Shown: positions 8,530-17,233 of the stretch, piece by piece
How positions within the stretch are numbered: the stretch's first letter is position 1
Layout: each line of letters begins with the position of its first letter
From: an uncultured Oscillospiraceae bacterium
GTDB taxonomy: Bacteria; Bacillota; Clostridia; Oscillospirales; Oscillospiraceae
Reading direction: 5' to 3'
DNA: 64,000 nt
NCBI GenBank assembly: GCA_944386055.1
Contig: CALWZP010000006.1
Coordinates: 1-64,000, forward strand
Program-made: the position numbers and the translations under genes
Notes under the pieces: model-generated
What the model was told of the DNA's origin: nothing
Database searches by the model: none
Seen by the model: only the letters and a program-made list of their open reading frames with translations

Positions 8530-9426
8530 TCAGAAAGGTGACGGCCGCCCATCGGGGCCAAGACAGTCGATGAGGAACTGCTGCAGGACCTTTCCCAGGG
8601 CGGAGCGGTACTTCTCCTTCTTGAAGCAGATCATCATCGTGCGGGAGAACTTGTTGTCCGTGATGGGGCACAGGTGGATGCCAGGATCCCGGCGGTAGGA
8701 CGGGGCGCAGCCCTCCGGGACAAAGCCGATCCCCATACCGGCGGAGATCATCTCCCGATGGATCTCCGGTGAGGTGACAAATCCCCGGGCGGTGAGATCG
8801 GGGTTCATGGCGGTGCACAGAGCGTAGCAGGGGCCGATGTGCTGCCCTGCGCTGCGGAGAAAAATCAGCGGCTCCTCCAAAAAATCCTTTGGAAGCACAG
8901 CAGCCCGCCGGGCCAGGGGGTGATGGGCCGGAACGGCCAGGAGGTACCGCTCGTCGCACAGCTTTTGGCCCAGGAACTTCCCGTATTTGGGAATATTGGG
9001 ATAGACCAGCATGTCAAAATCGGCGATGTCCAGGTGTTCGATGGTCTCGATGCTGCAGTGGAGAGAGTACTCCACCTCGGAGTGGAGCTGGGAAAATTGG
9101 GCCAGATAGCGCAGGATGAGCGGGTGTGCGCCGTAGATGCCGATGGCCAGTCGGTTGCCCGTCCCGCTGGCCAGCTCGTCCATCTCTTCCGTTGCGTCAT
9201 ACAGCTCCTGAAGCATCACCATGGCGGCATCCAGAAAGCGCTTGCCCGGCTCGTTGAGGGTAATTTTTCTGCCGTTGCGGGTGAACAAGGGAACATTCAG
9301 CTCCTCTTCCAGCTTGGAGATGCTTTTGGAGAGGGTGGGCTGAGACAGGTGCAGCAGCTCCGCAGCCCGGGTCATGTTCTGCACCTGCGCCACTGTGACG
9401 AAATAGCGGATCTGAGTGAGATTCAT
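8530..9426 (-). CDS. LysR family transcriptional regulator
   Basis: 298-residue LysR regulator: HTH with MTRAAELLHLSQPTLSKSIS (about residues 18-37) and a LysR substrate-binding domain. AAGGAGG precedes the ATG. It is transcribed divergently from the tungsten aldehyde oxidoreductase operon starting at 9733, the classical arrangement for a LysR activator, so that operon is the probable target. The inducer may be an aldehyde or its acid, which is inference. Confidence 0.92.
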   Translation of the reverse strand: MNLTQIRYFVTVAQVQNMTRAAELLHLSQPTLSKSISKLEEELNVPLFTRNGRKITLNEPGKRFLDAAMVMLQELYDATEEMDELASGTGNRLAIGIYGAHPLILRYLAQFSQLHSEVEYSLHCSIETIEHLDIADFDMLVYPNIPKYGKFLGQKLCDERYLLAVPAHHPLARRAAVLPKDFLEEPLIFLRSAGQHIGPCYALCTAMNPDLTARGFVTSPEIHREMISAGMGIGFVPEGCAPSYRRDPGIHLCPITDNKFSRTMMICFKKEKYRSALGKVLQQFLIDCLGPDGRPSPF

Positions 9427-9562
9427 CTCTGTTTCCTCCTTGGCAAGCCTTATTCCGAAGCGGCTATCAAAGCAAATAGAGAGTGGGGGAAAGCCCCATA
9501 AAACTCAACAGAAAAATAGTGAAATTGCAATAAGTTGTGCAGAATCTCCCGATTTTTACCCT

Positions 9563-9590
9563 TTGACTTTATTTTAACAAATCTTATGAA
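9563..9590 (+). promoter_or_regulatory. Promoter of the aldehyde oxidoreductase operon
   Basis: TTGACT, 16-bp spacer, TATGAA. It lies 140 bp upstream of the first gene in an A/T-rich stretch, leaving a leader of about 135 nt. Confidence 0.55.
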
Positions 9591-9696
9591 AAAAATCAAT
9601 CAGGAAAGAGGGCGAGAGGATTTACTTTTGCGCCCGGTACTCCTACACTCAAGGTGGATAGAAAAAACTGATGAACCAATTAAAAAAACTGATTGT

Positions 9697-9732
9697 AGGA
9701 GGTGAAACTCGGGCCGCGGGCCCGAGGCGATC
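9697..9732 (+). promoter_or_regulatory. Ribosome binding site with a hairpin between Shine-Dalgarno and ATG
   Basis: AGGAGG (9697-9702) is 30 nt from the ATG, too far for normal initiation. The gap holds a perfect 8-bp hairpin, CTCGGGCC-GCG-GGCCCGAG (9708-9726). If folded, the effective spacing is 5+6=11 nt. No other in-frame start lies nearer. The same architecture occurs before the second AOR gene at 57423. Confidence 0.7.
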
Positions 9733-10209
9733 ATGAAGCAACTGATGATCAAACCGGAAAAGTGCACCGGCTGCCGCACCTGTGAGCTGGTGTGCTCCTT
9801 CGGGCACTATGAACAGTTCAACCCGAAGATGTCCAATGTCACGGTGATGGAGTACGACGCGGCGGCCATCGCCATCCCCGTGATGTGTCTGCAGTGTGAA
9901 GAGGCCTGCTGCATGAAGGTCTGTCCTGTGAAGGCAATCACCCAGGATGAGCACGGGGCGCTGGTGATGAACTACGACCGCTGCATCGGCTGCAAGATGT
10001 GCATGAACGCATGTCCTCTGGGGAACATCAGCTTCAGCCCCCGTCTGCGCCGGGTGTTCAAGTGCGACCTGTGCGGAGGAGACCCGAAATGCGCCCGCTT
10101 CTGCCCCGGCGGGGCCATCACCTTCGTGGAGCCTGATGAGATGACCCAGCGCAAAAAGCTTGTGGCAGAGCAATTCAAGGATGTATTTGGGGAGGAGGCA
10201 GCACAATGA
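9733..10209 (+). CDS. Four-cluster ferredoxin subunit of tungsten aldehyde oxidoreductase (WorS/AorA-like)
   Basis: 158-residue iron-sulfur protein with four [4Fe-4S] motifs in the HybA/DmsB-like pattern. Cys groups: [11 protein letters not shown] near residue 11, [14 protein letters not shown] near 56, [12 protein letters not shown] near 90 and CDLCGG...CARFCP near 115. It would accept electrons from the adjacent AOR catalytic subunit and pass them to the Nuo-like module encoded downstream. The next gene starts 4 bp before its stop, showing translational coupling. First gene of a six-gene operon; its translation start is unusual (hairpin between Shine-Dalgarno and ATG). Confidence 0.88.
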   Translation: MKQLMIKPEKCTGCRTCELVCSFGHYEQFNPKMSNVTVMEYDAAAIAIPVMCLQCEEACCMKVCPVKAITQDEHGALVMNYDRCIGCKMCMNACPLGNISFSPRLRRVFKCDLCGGDPKCARFCPGGAITFVEPDEMTQRKKLVAEQFKDVFGEEAAQ

Positions 10210-12008
10210 ACAACGGGTATACGGGGCTTATCCTGCGGGTGAACCTGAAGAAGGGAACCATCGTGAAGGAGCCTCTGAATATGAAAAACGCCGGGGACTT
10301 TGTGGGTGCCCGGGGACTGGCCACCAAGTACTTCTGCGACGAGTGCGATCCCCAGTGTGATCCCCTGGGACCGGAAAACAATCTGGTTTTTATGACCGGA
10401 CCCCTCACGGGGACCTGTGCTCCCTCGGCGGGGCGGTACAATGCGGTGGCCAAATCTCCCCTGACGGGGACCATTGGCGCGGCCAACTCCGGCGGCCACT
10501 TCGGCCCGGAACTGAAGTTTGCCGGATATGACGGCATCATTTTCGAGGATGTGTCTGACCATCCGGTGTACCTGTACATCAACGACGACCAGGTGGAATT
10601 GCGGGATGCCGGGCACCTGTGGGGGAAGGATGTGTATGAGACCACCGATTTGCTCAACGCCGAGTGCGGGGAGAGCTTCCGGGTGGCCTGTATCGCCCCC
10701 GCCGGGGAGAACGGCTGCCTGTTCGCCGGCATCATGAACGACAAGCACCGGGCCGCCGGCCGGGGCGGCATGGGCGCGGTGATGGGCGTCAAAAAGCTGA
10801 AAGCAGTGGTGGTAAAGGGGACCGGTTCGGTGCGGGTAGCACGGCCCAAGGAATTTTTCCAGGACTGCGCCGACGCCAGGGATACCCTGAAGGCGCACCC
10901 GGTGACGGGGGCGGGGCTGTCCGCCTATGGGACGCAGATTCTGGTGAATATCATCAACGCCACGGGAGCCATGCCCAAGAACAACGGACGGGACGGCTCT
11001 GTCTTCGCCGACGCGGATGATATCTCCGGCGAGACGCTCACCGCCAAGTACCTGCTGCGCAACAAGGGCTGCTTTGGCTGTTCCATTGGCTGCGGCCGGG
11101 TCACCGACATCAAGGAAGGGGCATTCAAGTCCAGGGGAGAGGGGCCTGAGTACGAGGCGGGCTGGTCCTTCGGCGCCGACTGCGGAGTCAATGACCTGGC
11201 GGCGGTGTGTGACGCCAACTTCCTGTGCAACCAGTATGGCATCGACCCCATCACCATGGGGGCCACCATCGCCTGCGCCATGGAGCTGTATGAGATGGGA
11301 GCCCTCCCCGAGAGCGACATCGGCTTCCCGCTGCGCTTCGGCGATGCAGCGGCCATGGTGCGGTGCACGGAGATGACCTGCAAGGGAGAAGGGTTTGGAA
11401 AGATTCTGGCTCTTGGATCCTATCGTATGGCGGAGAAATACGGCCATCCGGAGCTGTCCATGACGGTGAAAAAACAGGAGATGCCCGCCTATGACGGCCG
11501 GGCGGTGCAGGGCATCGGCCTGGAGTATGCCACCTCCAACCGCGGCGGATGCCATGTCCGGGGCTATGTCATCAGCCCGGAGGTGCTGGGGATCCCAATG
11601 AAGACCGACCCCCTGGTCACCGAAGGGAAGGCGGGGCTGCTGAAGACCTTCCAGGACCTCACCGCCCTGGTGGACTCCGCGGGGATGTGCCTGTTCACCA
11701 CCTTCGGCATCGGCCTGCCGGAAGTGGCCGCTGCCTATCGGGACGCGGTGGGCAGTGATGAGAGCGACGAGGACATCCTGCTGAAGGGGGAGCGCATCTG
11801 GAACCTGGAGAAGCAGTTCAACATCGCCGCCGGGGTGGAAAAGGATACCCTGCCTCCCCGCCTGCTGCGGGAGGAGCTGCCCGAGGGTCCGGCCCAGGGC
11901 AAGGTGAACCAGCTGCACACCATGCTGCAGGAGTATTACCAGCTGCGGGGCTGGACCGGGGAGGGAATCCCAACCCCGGAGAAGCTGCAGGCGCTGAGCC
12001 TGAAGTGA
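10206..12008 (+). CDS. Aldehyde:ferredoxin oxidoreductase, tungsten catalytic subunit (WorL/AOR)
   Basis: 600-residue AOR-family enzyme, close to the P. furiosus AOR length. It oxidises aldehydes to carboxylates at a tungsto-bispyranopterin. The [4Fe-4S] ligands are all present: Cys289, Cys292, Cys296 (CFGCSIGC) and Cys495 in DSAGMCLF, nearly the same positions as in the archaeal enzyme. Pterin-binding regions such as [15 protein letters not shown] and [14 protein letters not shown] are recognisable. It overlaps the ferredoxin gene by 4 bp and is followed by a MoaD-like carrier and NuoE/F/G-like subunits. The whole set fits an NAD- and ferredoxin-linked, electron-bifurcating aldehyde oxidoreductase of the type described in gut bacteria. 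Tungsten rather than molybdenum is inferred from the family. Confidence 0.92.
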   Translation: MNNGYTGLILRVNLKKGTIVKEPLNMKNAGDFVGARGLATKYFCDECDPQCDPLGPENNLVFMTGPLTGTCAPSAGRYNAVAKSPLTGTIGAANSGGHFGPELKFAGYDGIIFEDVSDHPVYLYINDDQVELRDAGHLWGKDVYETTDLLNAECGESFRVACIAPAGENGCLFAGIMNDKHRAAGRGGMGAVMGVKKLKAVVVKGTGSVRVARPKEFFQDCADARDTLKAHPVTGAGLSAYGTQILVNIINATGAMPKNNGRDGSVFADADDISGETLTAKYLLRNKGCFGCSIGCGRVTDIKEGAFKSRGEGPEYEAGWSFGADCGVNDLAAVCDANFLCNQYGIDPITMGATIACAMELYEMGALPESDIGFPLRFGDAAAMVRCTEMTCKGEGFGKILALGSYRMAEKYGHPELSMTVKKQEMPAYDGRAVQGIGLEYATSNRGGCHVRGYVISPEVLGIPMKTDPLVTEGKAGLLKTFQDLTALVDSAGMCLFTTFGIGLPEVAAAYRDAVGSDESDEDILLKGERIWNLEKQFNIAAGVEKDTLPPRLLREELPEGPAQGKVNQLHTMLQEYYQLRGWTGEGIPTPEKLQALSLK

Positions 12009-12016
12009 CATCCCGT

Positions 12017-12068
12017 CCTCCGGGCCGCCGGAGAGATGGAACATGCCGCGCCGGAGGCAGCCCGGAGG
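12017..12068 (+). repeat. Structured intergenic spacer in the aldehyde oxidoreductase operon
   Basis: Inverted repeat CCTCCGGGC (12017-12025) / GCCCGGAGG (12060-12068) in the 96-bp gap between the AOR and MoaD-like genes, the only sizeable gap of the operon. There is no T-tract, so an RNA stability or processing element is more likely than a terminator. Confidence 0.35.
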
Positions 12069-12104
12069 GCGGCCTCCGGCACCGGCACACGGGAGGGGAA
12101 AGCC

Positions 12105-12386
12105 ATGACAGTGAAGTTTTTTGCCTATCTCCGGGACTCGGGATACGCCGGATGCAAGGAACTGCAGATGCCGGCGCCCGACACAGTGCGGACGCTGGGG
12201 GAGCAGCTCTCACACCGCTTCGGCCCGAAATTTCGGGGGGAGTTCTTTTCGCCGGCGGGAGACCAGCTGGGGGAGCGGATCATCGTCATGGTCAACGGAC
12301 GCCGGGTCGAGTTTCTGGATGGGGCGGACACGCCCCTGAGGGAGACGGACACAGTGCAGATCTTCCCCGTGGTGGCGGGCGGCTGA
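12105..12386 (+). CDS. MoaD/ThiS-family sulfur carrier protein
   Basis: 93-residue ubiquitin-like protein ending VVAGG. The C-terminal Gly-Gly is the site where MoaD/ThiS proteins are adenylated and thiocarboxylated for sulfur transfer to the pterin. GGGAGGGG stands 6 nt before the ATG at 12105; the frame is open further upstream without a site. Its place beside the AOR gene suggests a dedicated role in making the tungstopterin dithiolene of this enzyme. A second, distinct copy accompanies the other AOR gene (55243-55542). Confidence 0.85.
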   Translation: MTVKFFAYLRDSGYAGCKELQMPAPDTVRTLGEQLSHRFGPKFRGEFFSPAGDQLGERIIVMVNGRRVEFLDGADTPLRETDTVQIFPVVAGG

Positions 12387-12414
12387 ACGATTTTTGGAAA
12401 GGCGGTGGACCGCA

Positions 12415-12888
12415 TTGCAGGCTGAGATGGACCAGATCCTGGAGATCCTTCACCGGTATCCCCCGGAGAAGCGCCACTCCCTGGCGATTTTGCAGGATCT
12501 GCAGCATCACTTCAATTACATCCCCCGGGAGGGGATGGAGGCTTTGGCGGAGTATCTGGGGTGCCCTCTGTCCTCCCTGTACTCCATGGCCACCTTCTAT
12601 CGCGCCCTGAGCCTGAAGCCCAAGGGCAGGCACATCATCAAGCTGTGCGACGGCACGGCGTGCCATATCCGGGGGTCGGTGAACCTGGCGGGGGGGATCA
12701 CCCGCCTGCTGGGGATCGGAGCGGGGGAGACCACGGAGGACGGGCTGTTCTCCCTGGAGCTGGTGAATTGCCTGGGCTCCTGCGCCCTGGCCCCGGTGAT
12801 GGTGGTGGATGAGACCTACTACGGCAAGGTCACCCTGGAGAAGCTGCCGGAAATTCTGGCACAGTACCGAGAGGGGGCGGCGGAATGA
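12415..12888 (+). CDS. NuoE-like [2Fe-2S] subunit
   Basis: 157-residue thioredoxin-fold NuoE homologue. The [2Fe-2S] ligands are visible as CDGTAC (CX4C) and CLGSC (CX3C). It would relay electrons within a NuoEF-type flavoprotein module to or from NAD. The TTG at 12415 is chosen because AGGCGGTGG stands 6 nt upstream; a TTG at 12394 and an ATG at 12427 in the same frame are alternatives. The stop overlaps the NuoF-like start by 4 bp. Such C subunits occur in NADH-dependent hydrogenases and in bifurcating BfuABC-type complexes. Confidence 0.85.
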   Translation: MQAEMDQILEILHRYPPEKRHSLAILQDLQHHFNYIPREGMEALAEYLGCPLSSLYSMATFYRALSLKPKGRHIIKLCDGTACHIRGSVNLAGGITRLLGIGAGETTEDGLFSLELVNCLGSCALAPVMVVDETYYGKVTLEKLPEILAQYREGAAE

Positions 12889-14684
12889 CACGGACCATTC
12901 TGGTGTGCTGCGGCACCGGCTGCCTGGCCAACGGCAGCCTGGAGGTGGCGGACGAGTTCCGGCGCCTGATCGAGGCACGGGGGGCGGACGCCCGGGTGGA
13001 GTGCCAGGTGAAGCGCACCGGGTGCAACGGCTTTTGTGAGAACGGGCCCATCGTGAAGATCCTTCCCGACGACATCATCTATTACAAGGTGCGCCGCCGG
13101 GATGTCCAGGAGATCATGGACAAGACGGTGGCGGAGGGACAGGCGGTGGAGCGCCTGCTGTACCGGGACGACGGAGGGCGGCCGGTGCTGCACCAGCACG
13201 AAAATCCATTCTATGCCCCCCAGCACAAGATCGCCCTGCGCAACATCGGGGCCATCGACCCCACCCGGGTGGAGGACTATCTGGAGGCCGGAGGATATCA
13301 GGCGCTGCGGATGGCGCTGGAAATGACCCCGGCGGAGATCATCGAACAGGTGAAGCGCTCCGGCCTGCGGGGCCGGGGCGGTGCGGGCTTCCCCACCTGG
13401 CGGAAGTGGCAGGCTGCGGCGGAGCAGGAAAATTTCCCCAAGTATGTGGCCTGCAACGGTGACGAGGGGGACCCGGGCGCGTTCATGGACCGCTCGGTGC
13501 TGGAGGGAGACCCCCATACCGTGCTGGAGGGGCTGGCCATCTGCGCCCTGGCCATCGGGGCGGAGGAGGGCTTCCTCTACATCCGGGACGAGTATGGGCT
13601 GGCGGTGCGCAACATCACCGCCGCCATCGCCGACGCGGAGCGCCACGGGATTTTGGGTGAGAATGTGCTGGGCAGCGGCCGGCGGCTGAAGCTGAGCGTG
13701 GTGCGGGGCGGCGGCGCCTTTGTCTGCGGGGAGGAGACCGCCCTGATCGCCTCCATCGAGGGTAGCTGCGGCGAGCCCCGGCCCCGGCCGCCCTTCCCGG
13801 CGGAGAGGGGACTGTTCGGCCAGCCCACCGTGCTGAACAATGTGGAGACCCTGGCCAACATCCCCGTGATCCTGAAGGACGGAGGGGACGCCTTCGCCGC
13901 GGTGGGGACCGAGGGGAGCAAGGGAACCAAGGTATTTGCCCTGGTGGGCAAGGTGAAGCGCACCGGCCTGGTGGAGATCCCCATGGGAGCCACCCTGCGC
14001 CATCTGATCTTCGACATCGGCGGCGGGATCCAGAATGACCGGCCCTTTAAGGCGGTGCAGACCGGCGGCCCCTCCGGCGGCTGTATCCCCGCCCATATGC
14101 TGGACCTGCCGGTGGACTTTGACACCCTGAAAAGCCATGGGGCGATGATGGGCTCGGGCGGCATGATCGTCATGGATGACCGCAGCTGCATGGTGGAGGT
14201 GGCCCGGTACTACATCAATTTCCTGGCGGAGGAGAGCTGCGGCAAGTGCACCCCATGCCGGGAGGGACTGCGGAAGATGCTGGAGATCCTCACCGATATC
14301 TGTGAGGGCAGGGGACAGGAGGGAGATATCGAACTGCTGGAGGAGCTGGGGCACACCCTGCAGGACAGCTGTCTGTGCGCCCTGGGAAAGACGGCGCCCA
14401 ACCCGGTGCTCACCACCATCCAGTATTTCCGGGAGGAGTATGAGGCCCACATCCGGGAGCACCGCTGTCCCGCGGGGGTGTGCGTGAAGCTCACCTCCTT
14501 CCGCATCGACGGGGCAAGGTGCCGGGGGTGCACCGCCTGTGCCCGGGCCTGTCCCACCGGGGCGATTTCCGGCGGGGTGAAGCAGCCCCATGTCATCGAC
14601 CCCGCAAAATGCATCTCCTGCGGCAGCTGCCGGGAGGCGTGCCGCTTTGATGCGGTGGAGACTGAGGGGAGGGAAGCGGTATGA
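12885..14684 (+). CDS. NuoF-like NADH-binding flavoprotein (bifurcation-type subunit)
   Basis: 599-residue protein with four parts. First, a thioredoxin-like [2Fe-2S] N-terminus (CCGTGC...CNGFC, residues about 8-50). Second, an NADH/FMN core with GRGGAGFPTWRKW and NGDEGDPGAFMD. Third, a NuoF [4Fe-4S] site, SCGKCTPCREG plus a later Cys in CLCALGKT. Fourth, a C-terminal 2[4Fe-4S] ferredoxin domain (CRGCTACARACP, CISCGSCREACR). This long NuoF type occurs in NADH-dependent [FeFe]-hydrogenases, NADH-linked formate dehydrogenases and bifurcating oxidoreductases. Odd detail: the usual GFPTG loop reads GFPTW (Trp172). It overlaps both neighbours by 4 bp, implying a stoichiometric complex. Confidence 0.9.
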   Translation: MTRTILVCCGTGCLANGSLEVADEFRRLIEARGADARVECQVKRTGCNGFCENGPIVKILPDDIIYYKVRRRDVQEIMDKTVAEGQAVERLLYRDDGGRPVLHQHENPFYAPQHKIALRNIGAIDPTRVEDYLEAGGYQALRMALEMTPAEIIEQVKRSGLRGRGGAGFPTWRKWQAAAEQENFPKYVACNGDEGDPGAFMDRSVLEGDPHTVLEGLAICALAIGAEEGFLYIRDEYGLAVRNITAAIADAERHGILGENVLGSGRRLKLSVVRGGGAFVCGEETALIASIEGSCGEPRPRPPFPAERGLFGQPTVLNNVETLANIPVILKDGGDAFAAVGTEGSKGTKVFALVGKVKRTGLVEIPMGATLRHLIFDIGGGIQNDRPFKAVQTGGPSGGCIPAHMLDLPVDFDTLKSHGAMMGSGGMIVMDDRSCMVEVARYYINFLAEESCGKCTPCREGLRKMLEILTDICEGRGQEGDIELLEELGHTLQDSCLCALGKTAPNPVLTTIQYFREEYEAHIREHRCPAGVCVKLTSFRIDGARCRGCTACARACPTGAISGGVKQPHVIDPAKCISCGSCREACRFDAVETEGREAV

Positions 14685-15421
14685 CCATCACCATCGACGG
14701 GAAGATCTGCAGCTGCGAGAAGGGGGAAAAGCTGCTGGCGGTGGCACGCCGCAACCGCATCCCCATCCCCACCCTGTGTCACCACGAAAGCCTGCCGGGA
14801 CAGGCCAGCTGCCGGGTGTGCATCGTGGAGGTGGTGCAGCAGGGGCGCAGCACGGTGACCTCCGCCTGTGTTTACCCCGTGGAGGAGGGCATCCAGGTGT
14901 ACACCAACAGCGACCGCATCCGGCGGGAGCGGGGGATGATCCTGGCCCTGCTGCATAAGCGGGCGCCGGACAGCAGGCTCATCGCCGATATGTGCCGGAT
15001 CTACGGCGCCCCCGAGCTGAACCGGGTGTCGGTGTCCCTGCCGGGGAAGTGCATCCTGTGCGGTCTGTGTGTCCGGGCGTGCGCGGAGCTGAGCGTGGGG
15101 GCTATCTCCACGGTGAATCGCGGCGTCACCAAGGAGATCGCCACCCCCTATCACGAGCCCAGCGCGGTGTGCGTGGGCTGCGGCAGCTGTGCCAGCGTGT
15201 GTCCCACCGGGGCCATCGAGGTCACCGAGACGGCGGACACCCGCACCATCTGGGATAAGACCTTCCCGCTGGTGCGGTGCGCCCGCTGCGGCGCGCCCAT
15301 CGGCACCCGGGAGGAGCTGGACCACGCCGCCCGCAAGGCGGGGGTGGAGCGGGAGACTCTGTGTGAGCACTGCCGCCGGCGGAGCATGACCGATGTGCTG
15401 GCCGCCGCATACGGCGACTGA
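14681..15421 (+). CDS. NuoG-like iron-sulfur subunit
   Basis: 246-residue protein resembling the N-terminal part of NuoG/HydA. It has a plant-type [2Fe-2S] domain (Cys in CHHESLPGQASCRVC and SACV, residues about 33-66) and two [4Fe-4S] sites, CILCGLCVRAC and CVGCGSCASVCP. A C-terminal four-cysteine segment (CARCGAP... CEHC) may bind zinc or another cluster. It probably links ferredoxin to the NuoEF-like flavoprotein and the AOR ferredoxin subunit. Last gene of the operon, followed by a terminator. Confidence 0.86.
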   Translation: MTITIDGKICSCEKGEKLLAVARRNRIPIPTLCHHESLPGQASCRVCIVEVVQQGRSTVTSACVYPVEEGIQVYTNSDRIRRERGMILALLHKRAPDSRLIADMCRIYGAPELNRVSVSLPGKCILCGLCVRACAELSVGAISTVNRGVTKEIATPYHEPSAVCVGCGSCASVCPTGAIEVTETADTRTIWDKTFPLVRCARCGAPIGTREELDHAARKAGVERETLCEHCRRRSMTDVLAAAYGD

Positions 15422-15434
15422 CGGCGAAAAAACG

Positions 15435-15477
15435 AAAAAGCCCGCCTCGGGACCATCTGGTCTCGGGGCGGGCTTTT
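15435..15477 (+). terminator. Terminator of the aldehyde oxidoreductase operon
   Basis: AAAAGCCCGCC..GGACC stem with a 4-nt loop and two mismatches, ending GGGCGGGCTTTT. A-tracts on the other side could also serve the convergent DAK2 gene. Confidence 0.85.
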
Positions 15478-15496
15478 GCCTGAGAAGAGGGGTCGA

Positions 15497-17188
15497 TCAC
15501 TCTGCGGCGATCATGTAATAGTAGACGGGCTGACCGCCGGCGATGAGGGAGATCTCCGCATGGGGGCAGGCGGAGGTGAACAGGTCCAGGGCGTGCTGCG
15601 CCTGGTCCTCATTCACCTGATCGCCGTAGTAGATGGTGATGAATTCTGCCTCCTGCTGGGGGGCATCTTGAGCCAGCTGGTTCAGCAGGACATCCAGATC
15701 GGCGTCGGTGCCGAACAGCTGCCCTTCGCTCAGCGCCAGATAGTCCCCCTCCCGGATGGCCACCCCGCCGAAATCGGAGTTGCGGGCGGCATAGGTCACC
15801 TCGGAGGTGTGCACCCCGGACAGCGCCTGGGTCATGGACTGGGTGTTCTCTTCCACCGAGGCATCAGGATCCCAGCACAGCATGGCGGAGATGCCCTGGG
15901 GAACCGTACGGGAGGGAAGGACGATGACCTGCTTGCCCTCTACCAGGGAGATGCACTGCTCCGCCGCCATAATGATATTTTTGTTGTTGGGCAGGACATA
16001 GACCACCCGGGCGGGGGTGCGCTGGATCTCCCGGAGGATGTCTTCGGTGGAGGGGTTCATGGTCTGGCCACCCCCCACCACGCCGTCGGCGCCCAGCTCA
16101 CGGAACAGGGCGGCAAGCCCGTCCCCGGCGCATACGGCCACAAAGCCGTACTCCTTCTCCGGCTGGGCAGGTGCGGCGGGCGCCGCTTCTTCAGCGGCCT
16201 GCTTTTCCAGGGCCGCCTCCGCCATGTCCAGGTCGTCAGTGGACTGGGGGGTGCGGCCGGCGGCCATGTCCTCATACTGGGTGCGCATATTCTCGATCTT
16301 GGCCAGCTCCAGGGTGCCGTGCTTCTGCGCCTCGGTGAGGGCGGCGCCGGGGATGTCGGTGTGGACATGGACCTTGAAGGCGTCGTCGTCCTCGCCGATG
16401 ACCAGGCTGTCGCCGATGCTGTTGAGATAGGCGCGGAAGGCGTCCAGATCGGTGCGGGGGGATTTGCGGACGATGAACACCGTGTCGAAGGTGAAGGTGA
16501 TCTCCTCGTCGGTGAGGGCAGCGAAGTCCGCCTTGTCCTGGGCGGCCTCCCCCTCGACCGCCTCGGGGGCGGGGATGCCCCGCAGCTCGTCCAGCATCCC
16601 CTGGAGAATGATGAGAAAGCCCTTGCCGCCGGCATCCACCACCCCGGCCTTGGCCAGCACAGGGTTTTGATGGATGGTCTCATCCAGGGCGACATGCCCC
16701 TCGGAGATGGCGGCTTCCAGCACCGCCTCCAGGCAGCTGTCCTCCCGGGCGGCGGCCGCGGCCTTGGCGGCGGCGACCCGGGAGACGGTGAGGATGGTGC
16801 CCTCCGCGGGCTTCATCACCGCCTTGTAGGCGGCGGCCACGCCGTAGTCCAGGGCGATGGCGAAATCCCGGCCGTCAATAGTGTCCTTGTCCTTCACCGC
16901 CTTGCCGAAGCCGCGGAACAAAAGGGAGAGGATGACCCCGGAGTTGCCCCGGGCACCCCGAAGCAGGGCGCTGGCGGCGATGGAAGCCGTCTCCCCCACG
17001 GTGGAGGGGGCCTTCTTCTTCAGTTCGGGCACGGCGGCGCCGATGGTGAGGCTCATATTGGTGCCGGTGTCCCCGTCGGGCACCGGAAAGACATTCAAAT
17101 CGTTGACGGCCTGCTTCTCCGCGGCGATGGAGGCGGCCCCGTGGACGATCATCCGGCAGAATTGTGCGCCGTCGATGGTAGCGTTCAT
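15497..17188 (-). CDS. DAK2 domain protein (YloV/FakA-like)
   Basis: 563-residue protein with an N-terminal DhaL/DAK2 nucleotide-binding domain containing NVFPVPDGDTGTNMSLT, a linker rich in Ala/Glu near residue 340, and a C-terminal domain typical of YloV/FakA. In FakA the family phosphorylates fatty acids delivered by FakB (DegV) proteins; no fakB is seen here. It lies 45 bp downstream of the Asp23/Gls24 gene, the usual Firmicute pairing. Full length; start supported by the family N-terminus MNATIDG. Confidence 0.88.
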   Translation of the reverse strand: MNATIDGAQFCRMIVHGAASIAAEKQAVNDLNVFPVPDGDTGTNMSLTIGAAVPELKKKAPSTVGETASIAASALLRGARGNSGVILSLLFRGFGKAVKDKDTIDGRDFAIALDYGVAAAYKAVMKPAEGTILTVSRVAAAKAAAAAREDSCLEAVLEAAISEGHVALDETIHQNPVLAKAGVVDAGGKGFLIILQGMLDELRGIPAPEAVEGEAAQDKADFAALTDEEITFTFDTVFIVRKSPRTDLDAFRAYLNSIGDSLVIGEDDDAFKVHVHTDIPGAALTEAQKHGTLELAKIENMRTQYEDMAAGRTPQSTDDLDMAEAALEKQAAEEAAPAAPAQPEKEYGFVAVCAGDGLAALFRELGADGVVGGGQTMNPSTEDILREIQRTPARVVYVLPNNKNIIMAAEQCISLVEGKQVIVLPSRTVPQGISAMLCWDPDASVEENTQSMTQALSGVHTSEVTYAARNSDFGGVAIREGDYLALSEGQLFGTDADLDVLLNQLAQDAPQQEAEFITIYYGDQVNEDQAQHALDLFTSACPHAEISLIAGGQPVYYYMIAAE

Positions 17189-17233
17189 ATAAGCAAAATC
17201 CTTTCTGTGTTAAGGTTGGACGCAGACACGGCC

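Larger units (their letters stand above)
9427..9732. other. Divergent control region of the aldehyde oxidoreductase operon
   Basis: No gene seen. It holds a plus-strand promoter (9563-9590), a second possible promoter (TTTACT, 17 bp, TACACT near 9625-9655), a direct repeat AAAAAACTGAT (9662-9672 and 9683-9693, 21 bp apart, two helical turns), and a Shine-Dalgarno separated from the start codon by a hairpin (9697-9732). Confidence 0.6.

Noticed and set aside
9972-12044. 690-codon open frame on the minus strand across the AOR gene
   Set aside because: Shadow of the ferredoxin/AOR genes; composition is unlike a real protein and no family is recognisable.
12819-14591. 590-codon minus-strand frame opposite the NuoF-like gene
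   Set aside because: Antisense to a well-supported NuoF-like protein; repetitive His/Gln/Gly-rich composition.
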